Shown: piece by piece, positions 29,963-40,130 of the stretch
How the letters are laid out: every line of letters begins with the position of its first letter
Position numbering within the stretch: the first letter of the stretch is position 1
The notes under the pieces: generated by a model
Databases searched by the model: none
Told to the model about the DNA's origin: nothing
The model's input: only the letters and a program-made list of their open reading frames with translations
Assembly: GCA_030710605.1 (NCBI GenBank)
Contig: CP092872.1
Coordinates: forward strand, 11,343,691-11,407,690
Length of the DNA stretch: 64,000 nucleotides
Direction: 5' to 3'
Source of the DNA: Cordylochernes scorpioides
Taxonomy: Eukaryota; Arthropoda; Arachnida; Pseudoscorpiones; Chernetidae
Made by a program: the position numbers and the translations under genes

Positions 29963-32450
29963 TTTGTACAAATTACATTACATAGGGTGATGTAAAGACA
30001 CAGATTAATCATGCGCATAATTACTTATAGATGTGTCTCTATATACAACATGGCAATCTTGTTATAAGTTATCTACACCATATGAGGTTGTTGTTTTAAA
30101 TTACCATAGATGGGCCCCATTCAATTCACTTCACAAGTGTCACAAGGCAACACAACAAAATTTTTCTCACTTCTCAGGCCAAAGACGCCCTTCATGCCTG
30201 TGACACTTCTCACCTCAAAGCGTGTGTCCACGTCGAAAGTTATATCTTTCACTCACTTCTAGCCTGAAATCATCGTATAACAATCTTATTAAGTCTAAAC
30301 AACTTCGAAAACAACAACTACAAACACCGAGAAAATCATATCTTTCAATATAGCAGAAAATTGCCAAACTTCAACAAAAGAAGAGAGAGAGAGAAAGTCA
30401 GTTTCGAGTAAATCTCAAACATCCCCCATGATTGACCACCCACGGCGATACCGTGAAAAACAGGGAAGTGGACGCCCTTTTTGACGTCACTCCCTGGTCA
30501 CTGTTATCTTTTGAGAATATCTTCTCTCCCCCCTCAAGCAGTCATCTTGACCGCTAGCTTCATGACGCCATTTTGAACACATGTGTCACACTACTCATTT
30601 AGATTTCCTCGAGAATCTCACAAATCTCACCAACGAGATATCACAACACAACATACTTTAAACATTTTACATGTTAATTGATAACACCAATTAAAACAAT
30701 TTGGTTAAATCTTATATAGACTTTTTAACGCGAAAGAGAAATCATTCTCTATATACCAGCATTGAGGACAAACGAAAAGATCATTTCACGTATTCCCAGT
30801 TTCAGAGTCATAGAAACACCGATGTTACCAAAGAGATATAATCTAGTCACACACCACAACTGTAACTTTTCGTCAAAAGAGACAACTTTTGTTCAATTTT
30901 ACACTACTTAAAATTTATCCAATCATTAATAACCTTCAATTATATTATAAATTTTGTATAAAATCTTGAATAATTATTCTTATTCTTACCTTTCAATTAT
31001 ATAAACAAATTTTTTTAATCCAACATTTAAAAAAAAAAAAAAACCCTTTAATCAAATTTACTTTTATTTTTCATGATATTATTTTAGTATTGTAAAACAT
31101 CTAATTGTTTCAAAAATTATTTTTATTTTATTATTTATTATATATTTTATATATTACAGGTTTAATTTTGTCCACTTACACTTTTTGTACCCGCAATCAT
31201 ATTTCTATATTTCTATTCACTATATTTTATTTGTTTAAATACCTTTATTATCTGACAAAGTTTATCATCCACTATCGGGCATCTACAACAATCGTTTTCA
31301 ACAATCATATTCTTTAACTAATTCCCTATATTTTTCATCACTATCTTTTCAGTCATTGCGTCACACCAACGTAGAAAAACGACAGCACTGCTTGACAATT
31401 TATTTTTTGATTTCGTAATTCAACAAACTCCTTGAACACACAGTTCCCCAGACTTACCAATCCAAACTTCTGGTCTGAACAAGCTTCAAGAGTTTATTTC
31501 ATTTCATCCGCAGAGCAAATCACCAACGCATACACAAAGCGTTCACTTTTTTCAACTTTCAACTTTTTTTTTTCAGCTCTAGCGGACCACATTCAACCTT
31601 TGATTTCGAGTCAAGTCAGATCACCTACTGTCGCTACAATTCTACTTATCGCATGGCTCTATTTCACTCCTTTCTCAATCATATTAATAAACAACTTTTC
31701 TTCAACAACTTTTAACCCAATAATCCTAAAATTGTGACAAAAAACTGTAACCCTTATATAGGATCGCAAGTGAAACATTGCCAAGGAAGACAGCTCAAGT
31801 CTATATCCTCGCTTTGCACCTGGATCTGAGTATTTGGTTTACATGAGCACTTCTAACAATTACATATTCTTCAACAACTTTTCAACCCAATAACACTACA
31901 ATTGTGACAAAGCACTGTTACCCTATACAGGATCACAGGTGAAACATTGCCTAGGAAGACGCTCAAGTCCATATCCTCGCTTTGCACCTGGACCTAAGTA
32001 TTTGATTGCATGTGTAAATCTCACAATTGCTTATTCTTTAACTACTAACCCTGTCCAACGCCCACCAATATTCTCTTAGAATGTGAATTTTTATGTCATC
32101 ATTTTATGTTAATCATCTTTTTTGTTAATCAAACACAATGTCATTTTTATTTCACTTTTATATATCCAACAAATATCATCTTGTTATAGCCCTTTTTAAC
32201 CCTCACAGTTTAAATTAATTAAAAGAAATTTTAATTACTTACCTGTGTTAGAGAGGCTTTACCCGCCTAAACCCGGATAAACCCTTTCACTCCCGGGGCC
32301 CATCTATGGTAATTTAAAACAACAACCTCATATGGTGTAGATAACTTATAACAAGATTGCCATGTTGTATATAGAGACACATCTATAAGTAATTATGCGC
32401 ATGATTAATCTGTGTCTTTACATCACCCTATGTAATGTAATTTGTACAAA
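29963..32450. repeat. Foldback: 156-bp inverted repeats around 2.2 kb
   Basis: 29963-30118 (TTTGTACAAATTACATTACA through TACCATAGATGGGCCCC) is the inverse of 32295-32450, the start of the right 885-bp repeat plus its GGGGCCCATCTA flank. The enclosed 30119-32294 has no recognisable gene. It may be a TIR element nested in or exapted by the LTR-bounded unit, or an inversion. Confidence 0.75.
31696..32030. repeat. Tandem duplication, period about 165 bp
   Basis: TTCTTCAACAACTTTTAACC (31697) and TTCTTCAACAACTTTTCAAC (31868) start parallel units. Both contain AATTGTGACAAA, GTGAAACATTGCC, CTCAAGTC(T/C)ATATCCTCGC and TTTGCACCTGGA(T/C)CT. Confidence 0.85.
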
Positions 32451-33191
32451 GTGGATAAATAAATAAAATCTGTAATAGATTTAAGAGTTGAGCTAAAGCA
32501 GAGATCGAGCATAGTATTGCCAAAACAACAGTCTAAAGATGGAACTCATAAATCAGGTAGATTTACAATTCCCACAAACAAGGCCACCCACACTGTCACA
32601 TGTGGTGGAATGCAGAGACCCCTCTCACACCTGGACATGCCAAGGCCCCCCTTTTCTCAGAAACGCCCATGTCACATAAGGTCACCCCGTCTTTAACCTA
32701 TAAATCATCACCTTACAGTGGCTTGACAGCTCAGTACAGTTCAGTCAGTTGAGTTTAGTTCACCCTAAGCGTCAGCTCACGTCGGTCGTATGTTATGTCG
32801 ACCTCCTCCAACATGTAGTTAGGAAGAACTCGTCTATCTCCATCTTTTCGCTCCTAGCTCAGCTTTTATCTGTTAACGGAACTTTCTTAGTGTAACTGTG
32901 TCTTCGTTTTTTGTGTGGATATCCCCAGCTTTCCACTCTGCCTCGACCACGACTGCCTGTATTTTGTGAGAACTTTTAAAGGTCTTCCAAGGTGCAGAGA
33001 GGTACTGGAAAACTCTACATCCTGACTGTTCCTCTTGGTCAACACAGTACAACAAGAGCTACCAGGACTTCAACAACTATTATTTCAGTAGTCGACAGGA
33101 TCTCTACAAAAGCTACTGGAATTCTCATCATCTCATTACATGAGTCGACAGGATCTCATCACAGATAAGTCGACAGCAACTCATCATCACA
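32307..33191 (+). repeat. 885-bp direct repeat, right copy (LTR-like)
   Basis: Near-identical to 27486-28370, with differences at AGGCC/ATGCC, CTTAGC/CTAAGC, one extra C near 32925 and CCCAG/CACAG near 33044. It ends CATCACA before TTTATATC. Confidence 0.9.
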
Positions 33192-33214
33192 TTTATATCA
33201 TACATATATATATA

Positions 33215-33465
33215 TGTGAAAAAGGCATCTCCTTATCGTGCAACTGAAACTGGCTTTCACCATCTATCGGAATAAATATCAACTATTCTCGTTTTTTTTT
33301 TAATTATTCCAGAAATAATTAAAAATAAACTAGAATAGTTGATATTTATTCCGATAGATGGCGCAAGCCATCAGCAACTTTCAGTTGCACGATAAGGAGA
33401 TGCCCTTTTTCATAATCATGCACCTTATTTCAGTACAATATCACATTTGTACTATTTTTTCATAT
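33215..33465. repeat. Family C inverted pair
   Basis: GGCATCTCCTTATCGTGCAA and TTGCACGATAAGGAGATGCC mirror each other around an AATTATTCCAGAAATAATT centre. The right flank has ACAATATCACATTTGTACTA. Confidence 0.85.
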
Positions 33466-33475
33466 ATATATACAT

Positions 33476-33836
33476 ATGAAAAAACAATAGAAAAAAATAA
33501 AAGATAAGTGGGTCAGGTGTTGATATTAAAAATAAAGAAGGCATCTCCTGACCACGAGCACATGTGCTTTTTAGATGGCAGAGCGCCATCTAGTGGAGCA
33601 AAAATAAACTAAACGTTTATTTAGCTTGCTCCGTGATATTTGGCCAACCCAATTTCTTGATAAATCGAGAAAAGCCATCCACGAACGCGTTTCGCGCTGT
33701 TGGCGCTCGTCAGCGTGGAGAAGGCTGTAACCACTGCGACCAAAAAGATTTTTTGGTCCCAATGGCTTCCCGAAAAATCAAGAAATGGGTATTTAAGGCC
33801 AAATTTGCGTAAAGACGCTTAACACATGAAAAAATA
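33476..33836 (-). repeat. Family D unit with complete hammerhead
   Basis: It runs from AAAAGATAAGTGGGTCAGG through CATCTCCTGACCACGAGCAC, AGATGGCAGAGCGCCATCTA and the hammerhead (33678-33719) to TTTGCGTAAAGACGCTTAAC. The AGATAAGTGGGTCAGG start then repeats at 33850, giving a partial tandem arrangement like the pseudo-LTRs of Penelope elements. It does not encode a protein. Confidence 0.85.
33678..33719 (-). ncRNA. Hammerhead ribozyme motif, family D (complete)
   Basis: Read 5'-3' on the minus strand: stem I TCCACG (33719-33714); CTGACGA (33713-33707); stem II GCGC, loop CAACA, GCGC (33706-33694); GAA (33693-33691); stem III ACGCGT (33690-33685); T at the cleavage position (33684, GUU triplet); stem I CGTGGA (33683-33678). 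Stem I is a perfect 6 bp and stem II a perfect 4 bp. Stem III is a 6-base palindrome that can hardly close in cis but pairs perfectly between two copies, as in dimeric hammerheads. All invariant core bases are present. Confidence 0.88.
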
Positions 33837-34035
33837 ATATAAAAAATAAAAGATAAGTGGGTCAGGTGTTGATATTAAAAATAAAGAAGGCATCTCCTGA
33901 CCACGAGCACATGTGCAAGCGGAGCAAGCTAAATAAACGTTTAGTTTATTTTTGCTCCACTAGATGGCGCTCTGCCATCTAAAAAGCACATGTGCTCGTG
34001 GTCAGGAGATGCCTTCTTTATTTTTAATATATACA
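33836..34035. repeat. Family D palindrome lacking the ribozyme
   Basis: GGCATCTCCTGACCACGAGC and GCTCGTGGTCAGGAGATGCC mirror around AAACGTTTAGTTTATTTTTG. The hammerhead segment is absent. Confidence 0.8.
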
Positions 34036-34043
34036 TATATATA

Positions 34044-34204
34044 CAGTTAAACCTGTCTATAGCGCCCCCTCAAATTGCGCCTCCCTCTCTATAGCGCCCG
34101 ATTTTAAATACGTAGTACGATGCGATATTTACATTAAAAGTGACCTGTCTATAGCACTCCCTCTCTATAGCACCCTATAGGGGCGCTATAGACAGGTTTA
34201 ACTG
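34044..34204. mobile_element. TIR MITE (CAGTTAAAC family), copy 3
   Basis: CAGTTAAACCTGTCTATAGC and its inverse bound 161 bp, with TA on both sides. Inserted beside family D copies. Confidence 0.9.
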
Positions 34205-34610
34205 TAAATAAATATAATCTATAGATATTAAAAAGATAAATAATACTCACTTTATTACAATATAAATTATTTTTTGGGCTATTTTTTTTTCACCTTTAGC
34301 AAAAATTAATCGAGTTCGACTTCCCTTACCGCTTAAAAATGGATTTCTGAAAAGTTCCTGATATATTGGAAATATAGCCTAATACAATTGTAGTTCGGTA
34401 TGGTGAAGTGGCGAAACCGCTGGGAGGGTTCACCACTGATGAGTCATAGGTCTTGGATCAGATGAAATTTTCACAATCTTCCAATGTGGTGTTTATCTGG
34501 CAAAGTAGCTATTCAAATCTATGGTCAACATATAGATATAAATAAATTTTGTGAATTAATTTTTATATATCAATATATACTGCCGGAAAAATTTCATTTA
34601 TATATATATA
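34205..34610. other. AT-rich sequence with a family F core scrap
   Basis: GTGGCGAAACCGCTGGGAGG..CACCACTGATGAGTCA at about 34408-34446 is a family F core with a damaged stem II. The rest shows nothing recognisable. Confidence 0.55.
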
Positions 34611-34613
34611 TAT

Positions 34614-35163
34614 ATGAAAAATCAATAGAAAAAAATAAAAGATAAGTGGGTCAGGTGTTGTTGATATTAAAAATAAAGAAAGCATCTCCTGACCACGAGG
34701 ACATGTGCTTTTTAGATGGCAGAGCGCCATCTAGTGGAGAAAAAATAAACTAAACGTTTATTTAGCTTGCTCCGAGATATTTGGCCAACCCAATTTATTG
34801 ATAAATCAAGAAAAACCATCCACGAACGCGTTTCGCGCTGTTGGCACTCGTCAGCGTCATGTGTTAAGCGTCTTTACGCAAATTTGGCTTTAAATACCCA
34901 TTTCTTGATTTTTCGGGAAGCCATTTGGACCAAAAATCTTTTTGGTCGCAGTGGTTACAGTCTTCTTCACGCTGACGAGCGCCAACAGCGCGAAACGCGT
35001 TCGTGGATGGCTTTTCTTGATTTATCAAGAAATTGGGTTGGCCAAATAGCTCGGAGCAAGCTAAATAAACGGTTAGTTTATTTTTGCTCCACTAGATGGC
35101 GCTCTGCCATCTAAAAAGCACATGTGCTCGTGGTCCGGAGATGCCTTCTTTATTTTTAATATA
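34614..35163. repeat. Family D inverted pair with two hammerheads
   Basis: A minus-strand copy (34614-34857) meets a plus-strand copy (34857-35163) at the TCAGCG|TCATGTG junction. The left copy keeps the core but lost its distal stem I strand at the junction, and its stem II shows GTGC/GCGC (one G-U). The right copy is complete. The 115-residue open frame across the pair is a translation of the repeat, not a gene. Confidence 0.88.
34966..35007 (+). ncRNA. Hammerhead ribozyme motif, family D (complete)
   Basis: Stem I TTCACG (34966-34971) pairs with CGTGGA (35002-35007) with one G-U. CTGACGA is at 34972-34978, stem II GCGC/GCGC with loop CAACA at 34979-34991, GAA at 34992-34994, the palindrome ACGCGT at 34995-35000 and T at 35001. 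It is the same motif as 33678-33719 in the opposite orientation, with one stem I change kept as a wobble pair. Confidence 0.87.
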
Positions 35164-35445
35164 TATATATATTAAAAACAAAGTAGGCGTATCCTGACCA
35201 GGAGCACATGTGCTTTTCAGAAGGCAGAGCGCCATCTGGTGGAACAGAAATCAACTATTCAATGATTTAACCTGTTCCATGATATTTGGCCAACCCAATT
35301 TCTTGATAAATCAAGAAAAGCCATCCACGAACGCGTTTCGCGCTGTTGGCGCTCGTCAGCACATGAGCTCCTGGTCAGTATATGCCAACTTTTTTTTTAA
35401 TATCAACACCTGACCCACCTATTTTTTATTTTTCTATTTTTTTTT
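35163..35445 (-). repeat. Family D variant, hammerhead truncated at stem I
   Basis: It uses CAGGAGCACATGTGC and GGCAGAGCGCCATCTGGTGG blocks. The hammerhead core (minus strand 35359-35324) is intact from CTGACGA to CGTGGA, but the 5' strand of stem I is replaced by TCATGTG, so it cannot fold in isolation. Confidence 0.8.
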
Positions 35446-35839
35446 TCATATATATATGTCATAAAAAAAGACGTATTCTAGTTACGTTACCAATTCATGC
35501 AGTCGTGGATGGAAATGAATGATAACTTTTGTCCCAAAACTATATTTATTTTTTGATTATTTTTAAAGCAAACAGTTTTTGCATACCTACAACTAACAAT
35601 GTTATTATCTATTTACAATAAAATAAAAATTAAGTTATATTCCTTTTGTTAAGATATTCTTTTCATTTTAAAATTTAACTCTGTGATTATAGAATTTTAA
35701 TTATTTTATGAATAATAAAAATCATATTTTTATTATGTCATATATATATAGACCGAAATGCGTACATGGTTGGATTTTCTTGATTTATTTTTTTCCAATT
35801 TTTTTTCACGGACAAGTTTATAAACTAAGAAGAAAAAAA

Positions 35840-35945
35840 AGGCTTGCGCCATCAGCAACTTTCAGTTGCACGATAAGGAGATGTCTTTTTTTCCCCTTAA
35901 TTTATTCACCTCATCCCAGTACAATTTAACATTTGTACTATTTTT
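35840..35945 (+). repeat. Family C fragment
   Basis: GCAACTTTCAGTTGCACGAT, AAGGAGATG and GTACAATTTAACATTTGTAC are family C landmarks. Confidence 0.7.
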
Positions 35946-36014
35946 CACAAGTTAAAATAAAAGTTTAGTTTATTTTTGTTTCACTAGATGGCGCTCTGCC
36001 ATTTAGAAATACTC

Positions 36015-36400
36015 ATGTGAGCCTGGTCAGAAACGACCCGAAAATGGCATCAGAAAAATTGGCTCTTGCATCATGACAACGCACGGCCACATACGGCCGT
36101 CACTGTACGACTTAAATTTGGCTAAACACGGAATTGCTTTACTACCCCAGCCACCCTATTCTCCTGACCTTGCTCCCAACGACTTTTTCCTTCACCCTAA
36201 AATTTAAAAAGTCTTAAAAGGGCGTCGATTTGACTCAATAGCTGAAATAAAGGAGAATACGAAGAATATTTTGAAAAGCCTGAAAGATGTGGATCTTCAG
36301 AGGTGTTTTGATATCGGGGAAAAAAGATGGAACAAGTGTATAGATAGTGACGGTGATTATTTTGAGAAAGTTTAAATAAAACTTTATTATACTTTTGTAT
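36015..36400 (+). pseudogene. Mariner transposase, 3' part, frameshifted
   Basis: WLLHHDNARPHTA carries the second catalytic Asp of the mariner DDD triad. After a frameshift near 36120, LLPQPPYSPDLAPNDFF carries the third. The frame breaks at a TAA after HPKI and then continues as VLKGRRFDSIAEIKENTKNI to a C-terminal DGDYFEKV. The 5' half with the first Asp is missing; the copy joins a family D scrap at about 36010. Dead element. Confidence 0.92.
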
Positions 36401-36699
36401 TTCTTTAAATATTTAGCATTCCTGGAAATTATTGATCACACTATGTATATTAACGCAATATAGTAATGGTAATCAAAAAGTTGTTCTCTAAATTGTATAT
36501 TTACATCTTCACTTATCACAAACAATGATTCCCTGAGTAATCACCAACATCAAATTTCTCTTTATTATTCGCACTGAATTTGCATATGTATCACTTCACC
36601 AATGAGACACCAAATGGAGATCTTGTTCTAAGTATAAATTCTTACATGTGTGTTTATCATAATGCGATAATGTGTCATCTATATATACAGTATATATAT

Positions 36700-36965
36700 A
36701 ATGAAAGCATAAAAGTAATAATGCTTTTTTTGCAAATGAATCGAACTTCTACTATCCTTACTGCGATGAAAAAATATTGGGAGGGCTTGGCTCATCAGTG
36801 ATGAATCCTCCCAGAGGTTTCGCCAATTTAATCTACCAGACCGCTTTTATAGCTCTAATACTATATTGGATTATTCTGCTTATATATGCTACACTGAAGG
36901 ATGGAATCTTATAAATGTTATTAAAGCAAACTATGGACATAAGCTTTTAGGACAGCAGAATTATA
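36700..36965 (-). repeat. Family F copy (TTGGC/GCCAA)
   Basis: The minus-strand core reads TTGGC, GAAACC, loop, TTCATCA, CTGATGA, GCCAA. ATCTACCAGACCGCTT and a TATATATGCTACACTGAAGG tail match 42180-42265. Confidence 0.75.
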
Positions 36966-36994
36966 TATAAAATTCGCATCCGCAAACAATAAAT

Positions 36995-37190
36995 AAAAGT
37001 GAAAAATAGTACAAATGTGATATTGTACTGGGATAAGGTGCATAAATTTAAAAAAAAGGTATGTAAAAAAGGTATTTGGCCAATTCTGGAATAATTAAAA
37101 ATCAAAGAGAATAGTTGATATTTATTCCGATAGATGGTGTAAGCCATCAGCAACTTTCAGTTGCACGATAAGGAGATGCCTTTTTCTTAA
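36995..37190. repeat. Family C copy
   Basis: AATAGTACAAATGTGATATT, GATAGATGGTGTAAGCCATC and TTGCACGATAAGGAGATGCC occur in family order. Confidence 0.8.
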
Positions 37191-37499
37191 TAAATAAAAG
37201 GTTGTTTTTATATGTATAGTTCAATATACTGTTGTATAAGTGATTCCATGCTTATATTAATCATGAACATCATGGTATATATGTAAATAAATACAGTTTA
37301 GAAATATATAAATAAAGAACTATATATATACCGCTATAGCACATCCCATTAAGCACAGTGCAGCGCCGTGTTTAATTCCCAGCGATGCAAATTGAAGACA
37401 ACTCAGGAAAGAAAGAGAAAAAGTTTAATCAAATGGACCGCTGGTGGCGTAATCCAATTGTAATTTGGTAAACAATCAATTCTCCCTCACGCAACGTGT

Positions 37500-37870
37500 G
37501 CAAATTCATTATTTCCCGGAAAAATACAAATTGTTTGGCCTGTGGAATCAATATATTTATATTTGATTCTGTAACTTCTCTGTAAACAATATTGTACTCA
37601 TACTGGGATACAATATATATGTCATTTTATCATTATTATTGTATATGCAAATATAGACACTTGTGCAAATTCATTATTTCCTTGAAAAATACACAAATTG
37701 TGTGGCTGGGGAATCAATATATTTATGTTTGATTCTGTAACTTCTCTGTAGACAATATTGTACTCATACTGGGATACAATATATATATCATTTTATTGTT
37801 GTTATTGTATAGTCAAACATAGACACACTTGTGCAAATTCATTATTTCCTGAAACATACACAAATTGGTC
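37500..37870. repeat. Three tandem units, period about 167 bp
   Basis: GCAAATTCATTATTTCC starts units near 37500, 37667 and 37834. Each continues AATACA(C)AAATTG, GAATCAATATATTTAT, TTGATTCTGTAACTTCTCTG and GGGATACAATATATAT. Confidence 0.85.
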
Positions 37871-37959
37871 TTGGGGGAATTGGGGAATCGATGTATTTGA
37901 TTTTATAACATGTGCAAAACATAAAGGATTTCTACGCACGCCCCTACATAGTGTTTTTT

Positions 37960-38172
37960 TTTTTCTTCTTATCTCTAGTACACGTGGTACAGGCCATGAT
38001 AATCATGGTAGTTAGAAGTAGGCGACTGCTTTTACTGTTAGTGCACCACATGTCTACACATATGAAAAGCAGTTCGACTTTGCACTTACAAATGTACCTG
38101 AGCTTTGTTTGGTTACTTACACTCTCGCTGGTGGGGTTGGACTTTTGCAAGAATCGGGAGCCGGGTCGTTTA
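37960..38172 (-). repeat. SINE1 copy without head
   Basis: The same headless body and the same GGGAGCCGGGTCGTTTA junction as at 380-582, supporting a shared duplication history. Confidence 0.75.
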
Positions 38173-38343
38173 AATATTTAAAAAATAATAATTTACAATG
38201 AATTTCATCTTATCAGGAGTTGATATTTTCATCATGTTGTAGCGAAATATTGATTATTTTATGAAGACAAAATTATTTTTTATAATTTCCTTCTCTGCAA
38301 ACATTTATCGCTCATATTATATTGTATTATTTATATAATTTTT

Positions 38344-38615
38344 AAAGCGCTCAACACTAGTCCATACTAGTGACTCCCCGGGTAGTTGGCGTTCTGCGCT
38401 CCCTATAAATATCCCTTTATTCTCTAGCTGTATTATATATCTATGGCCAGCCTTTCAGACTCAACCTCAGCATGGAATTTCCTGGTCAACTGGTTCAACT
38501 CAACAATATTAAAAGAGAACGCGAGTAAAAGCGCTCAACACTAGTCCATACAAGTGAGCTGGACTCCCCGGGTAGTTGGCGTTCTGCGCTCCCTGGATTA
38601 TAAATATATCTCTCT
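38344..38615 (+). repeat. Direct repeat, about 82 bp, spacing 184 bp
   Basis: AAAGCGCTCAACACTAGTCC, GACTCCCCGGGTAGTTGGCG and TTCTGCGCTCCCT occur at 38344-38415 and 38527-38602. Each is followed by a TATAAATAT stretch. These may be the two ends of a small LTR-type (TRIM) element. Confidence 0.7.
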
Positions 38616-40049
38616 ATATAATTTGTTCATACCTTAAAAATAAATTGCTGTGTCATCCTGAAGATTGTATTTCCTAATTTTCAACATGTCAATATATAAT
38701 TTTATCTTTTCTAATACGTCTATATATCCATAGCTGTGTAGAAAAAAAGGAACGTAGTAGTTTGGGCTCCATTTTAAATTCACTCACCTTTAAACTATAT
38801 GCAAATCTAATAAAATATGCATATATCGACATTTCTACCTATAAACATTGTTGAATATGAAATTCATATCTTTTTTATTATTATTTTTGCCATTTTACTG
38901 TGTTTCACGGTGAGATGTTGGAAAGTTGTGGAAAATTTTATTTGAGGCGTCGAAATATTGGATAGAAATGCAATTGATTTTTCTCTATAGAAAATGTTCG
39001 GTTATAGTTTTCTCTTTTTATTTCATATCCTTCGATAAGAGAATGTTCTTTTGGTTTTTAAAAGTTTTTTTTTCCCGTGAAATTCTGACGAACTTATACT
39101 CACTATGTATGTATATCGGCACTATAGAAATACATAAAGGTGTATACCTTATACTGCGAAATACATGATCAATCTCAAAGCAAGAACTTTTGATATATTT
39201 ATACAAGAATATTTATATTCTATTTCTTTAAAATATAGAATCACACGCATATCTCAATATACAATTATATAAATGATTAAAAAATAAAATATCTATCTCT
39301 ATTTATAAAAATCAATGTTTGTATGTTTGTTTGTTTGTATGTTTGTTTGTTTTTATGTCCGGTATACAAATTCGCAGTAGTTCACTAATTCAAACCAAAA
39401 TTTCCATACATAGGTAAAAAAACACGAGGAAGACGATAGGCTATATCAAAAAATATATAAATCAATTATTAAAACTATATATTCAAATTATTCTTCTTAG
39501 CTGACGAACAGCGCCCTCTACCAAAGATGTGCCTCTACAGACCTATAAGCTTATGTTAATAGTTTCCCTAAACACCCTAAGCTGTCTTCCATAGTAATTA
39601 CAGGATATATAAGAAAACCAATCCAATACAATAGTAGAGTGGTCTGGAGATTAATTTGGTGAAACCGCTGAGAGGGTTAAGTACTGATGAGCCAAGCCCT
39701 CTCATTCAATAACTTTTATCATTGAAGTAAGATCTGTAGAGTTATTATTTGATGATTTGTGTGAAATAAACACATTTGAAAAAAATAATTGTTAAACATT
39801 GTATCGAAAGATGTCAATTGAATTTACAAATATAAAATATTATTCTTTCAAACATTTTCTATAATTGAAGCGTAACCGTTATTTATCGCTGCTTGTTGCG
39901 CCTTATTTTAGAATGAATTATTTTGGACTCTAGTTTATTTTTAAATTAAAATATACAAGTATCAGAGTCATATTAGAGTCATCAATCAATTCTGTCATCG
40001 TTTGCTTTTGTGAATGGAATAAATACCCAAATATGGCCATTTCTTATAA

Positions 40050-40120
40050 GTATCGGTGGTTCAGTGGTAGGATGCTCGCTTGCCACGCGGGCGGCCCGGG
40101 TTCGATTCCCGGCCGATGCA
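40050..40120 (+). tRNA. tRNA-Gly (GCC)
   Basis: 71 bases that fold into a full cloverleaf. The acceptor stem GTATCGG/CCGATGC has one G-U and discriminator A. The A-box region is TGGTTCAGTGGTAGGATG. The anticodon stem CTCGC/GCGGG closes loop TTGCCAC with anticodon GCC at 40082-40084. The T arm carries GGTTCGATTCC. It is followed directly by a run of ten T, a Pol III terminator. No intron and no encoded CCA. Decodes GGC and GGU. Only one copy is in the window, unlike the SINE heads, so it is probably functional. Confidence 0.93.
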
Positions 40121-40130
40121 TTTTTTTTTT
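40121..40130 (+). terminator. Pol III terminator of tRNA-Gly
   Basis: Ten consecutive T on the non-template strand directly after the tRNA discriminator base. Confidence 0.85.

Larger units (their letters stand above)
27486..33191 (+). mobile_element. LTR-bounded element without retroviral genes
   Basis: Two 885-bp direct repeats (27486-28370 and 32307-33191), differing at only about five positions by eye, bound 3.9 kb. The repeats begin TGGTAATTTAAAAC and end CATCATCACA (TG..CA), and each contains a TATA/Inr promoter. No protease, RT, RNase H or integrase motif is present in any frame between them. No target duplication is evident. This fits a large non-autonomous LTR derivative. A recent segmental duplication is the alternative. 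Confidence 0.7.

Noticed and set aside
31432..31737. 101-residue frame inside the LTR-bounded element
   Set aside because: Considered as an envelope-like or host exon. Composition follows the local T-rich sequence, there is no recognisable motif, and its end overlaps the start of a tandem duplication.
34767..35114. 115-residue open frame
   Set aside because: It spans the junction of two inverted family D repeats; the same peptides appear in other copies on either strand and match the ribozyme sequence. It is a repeat translation.
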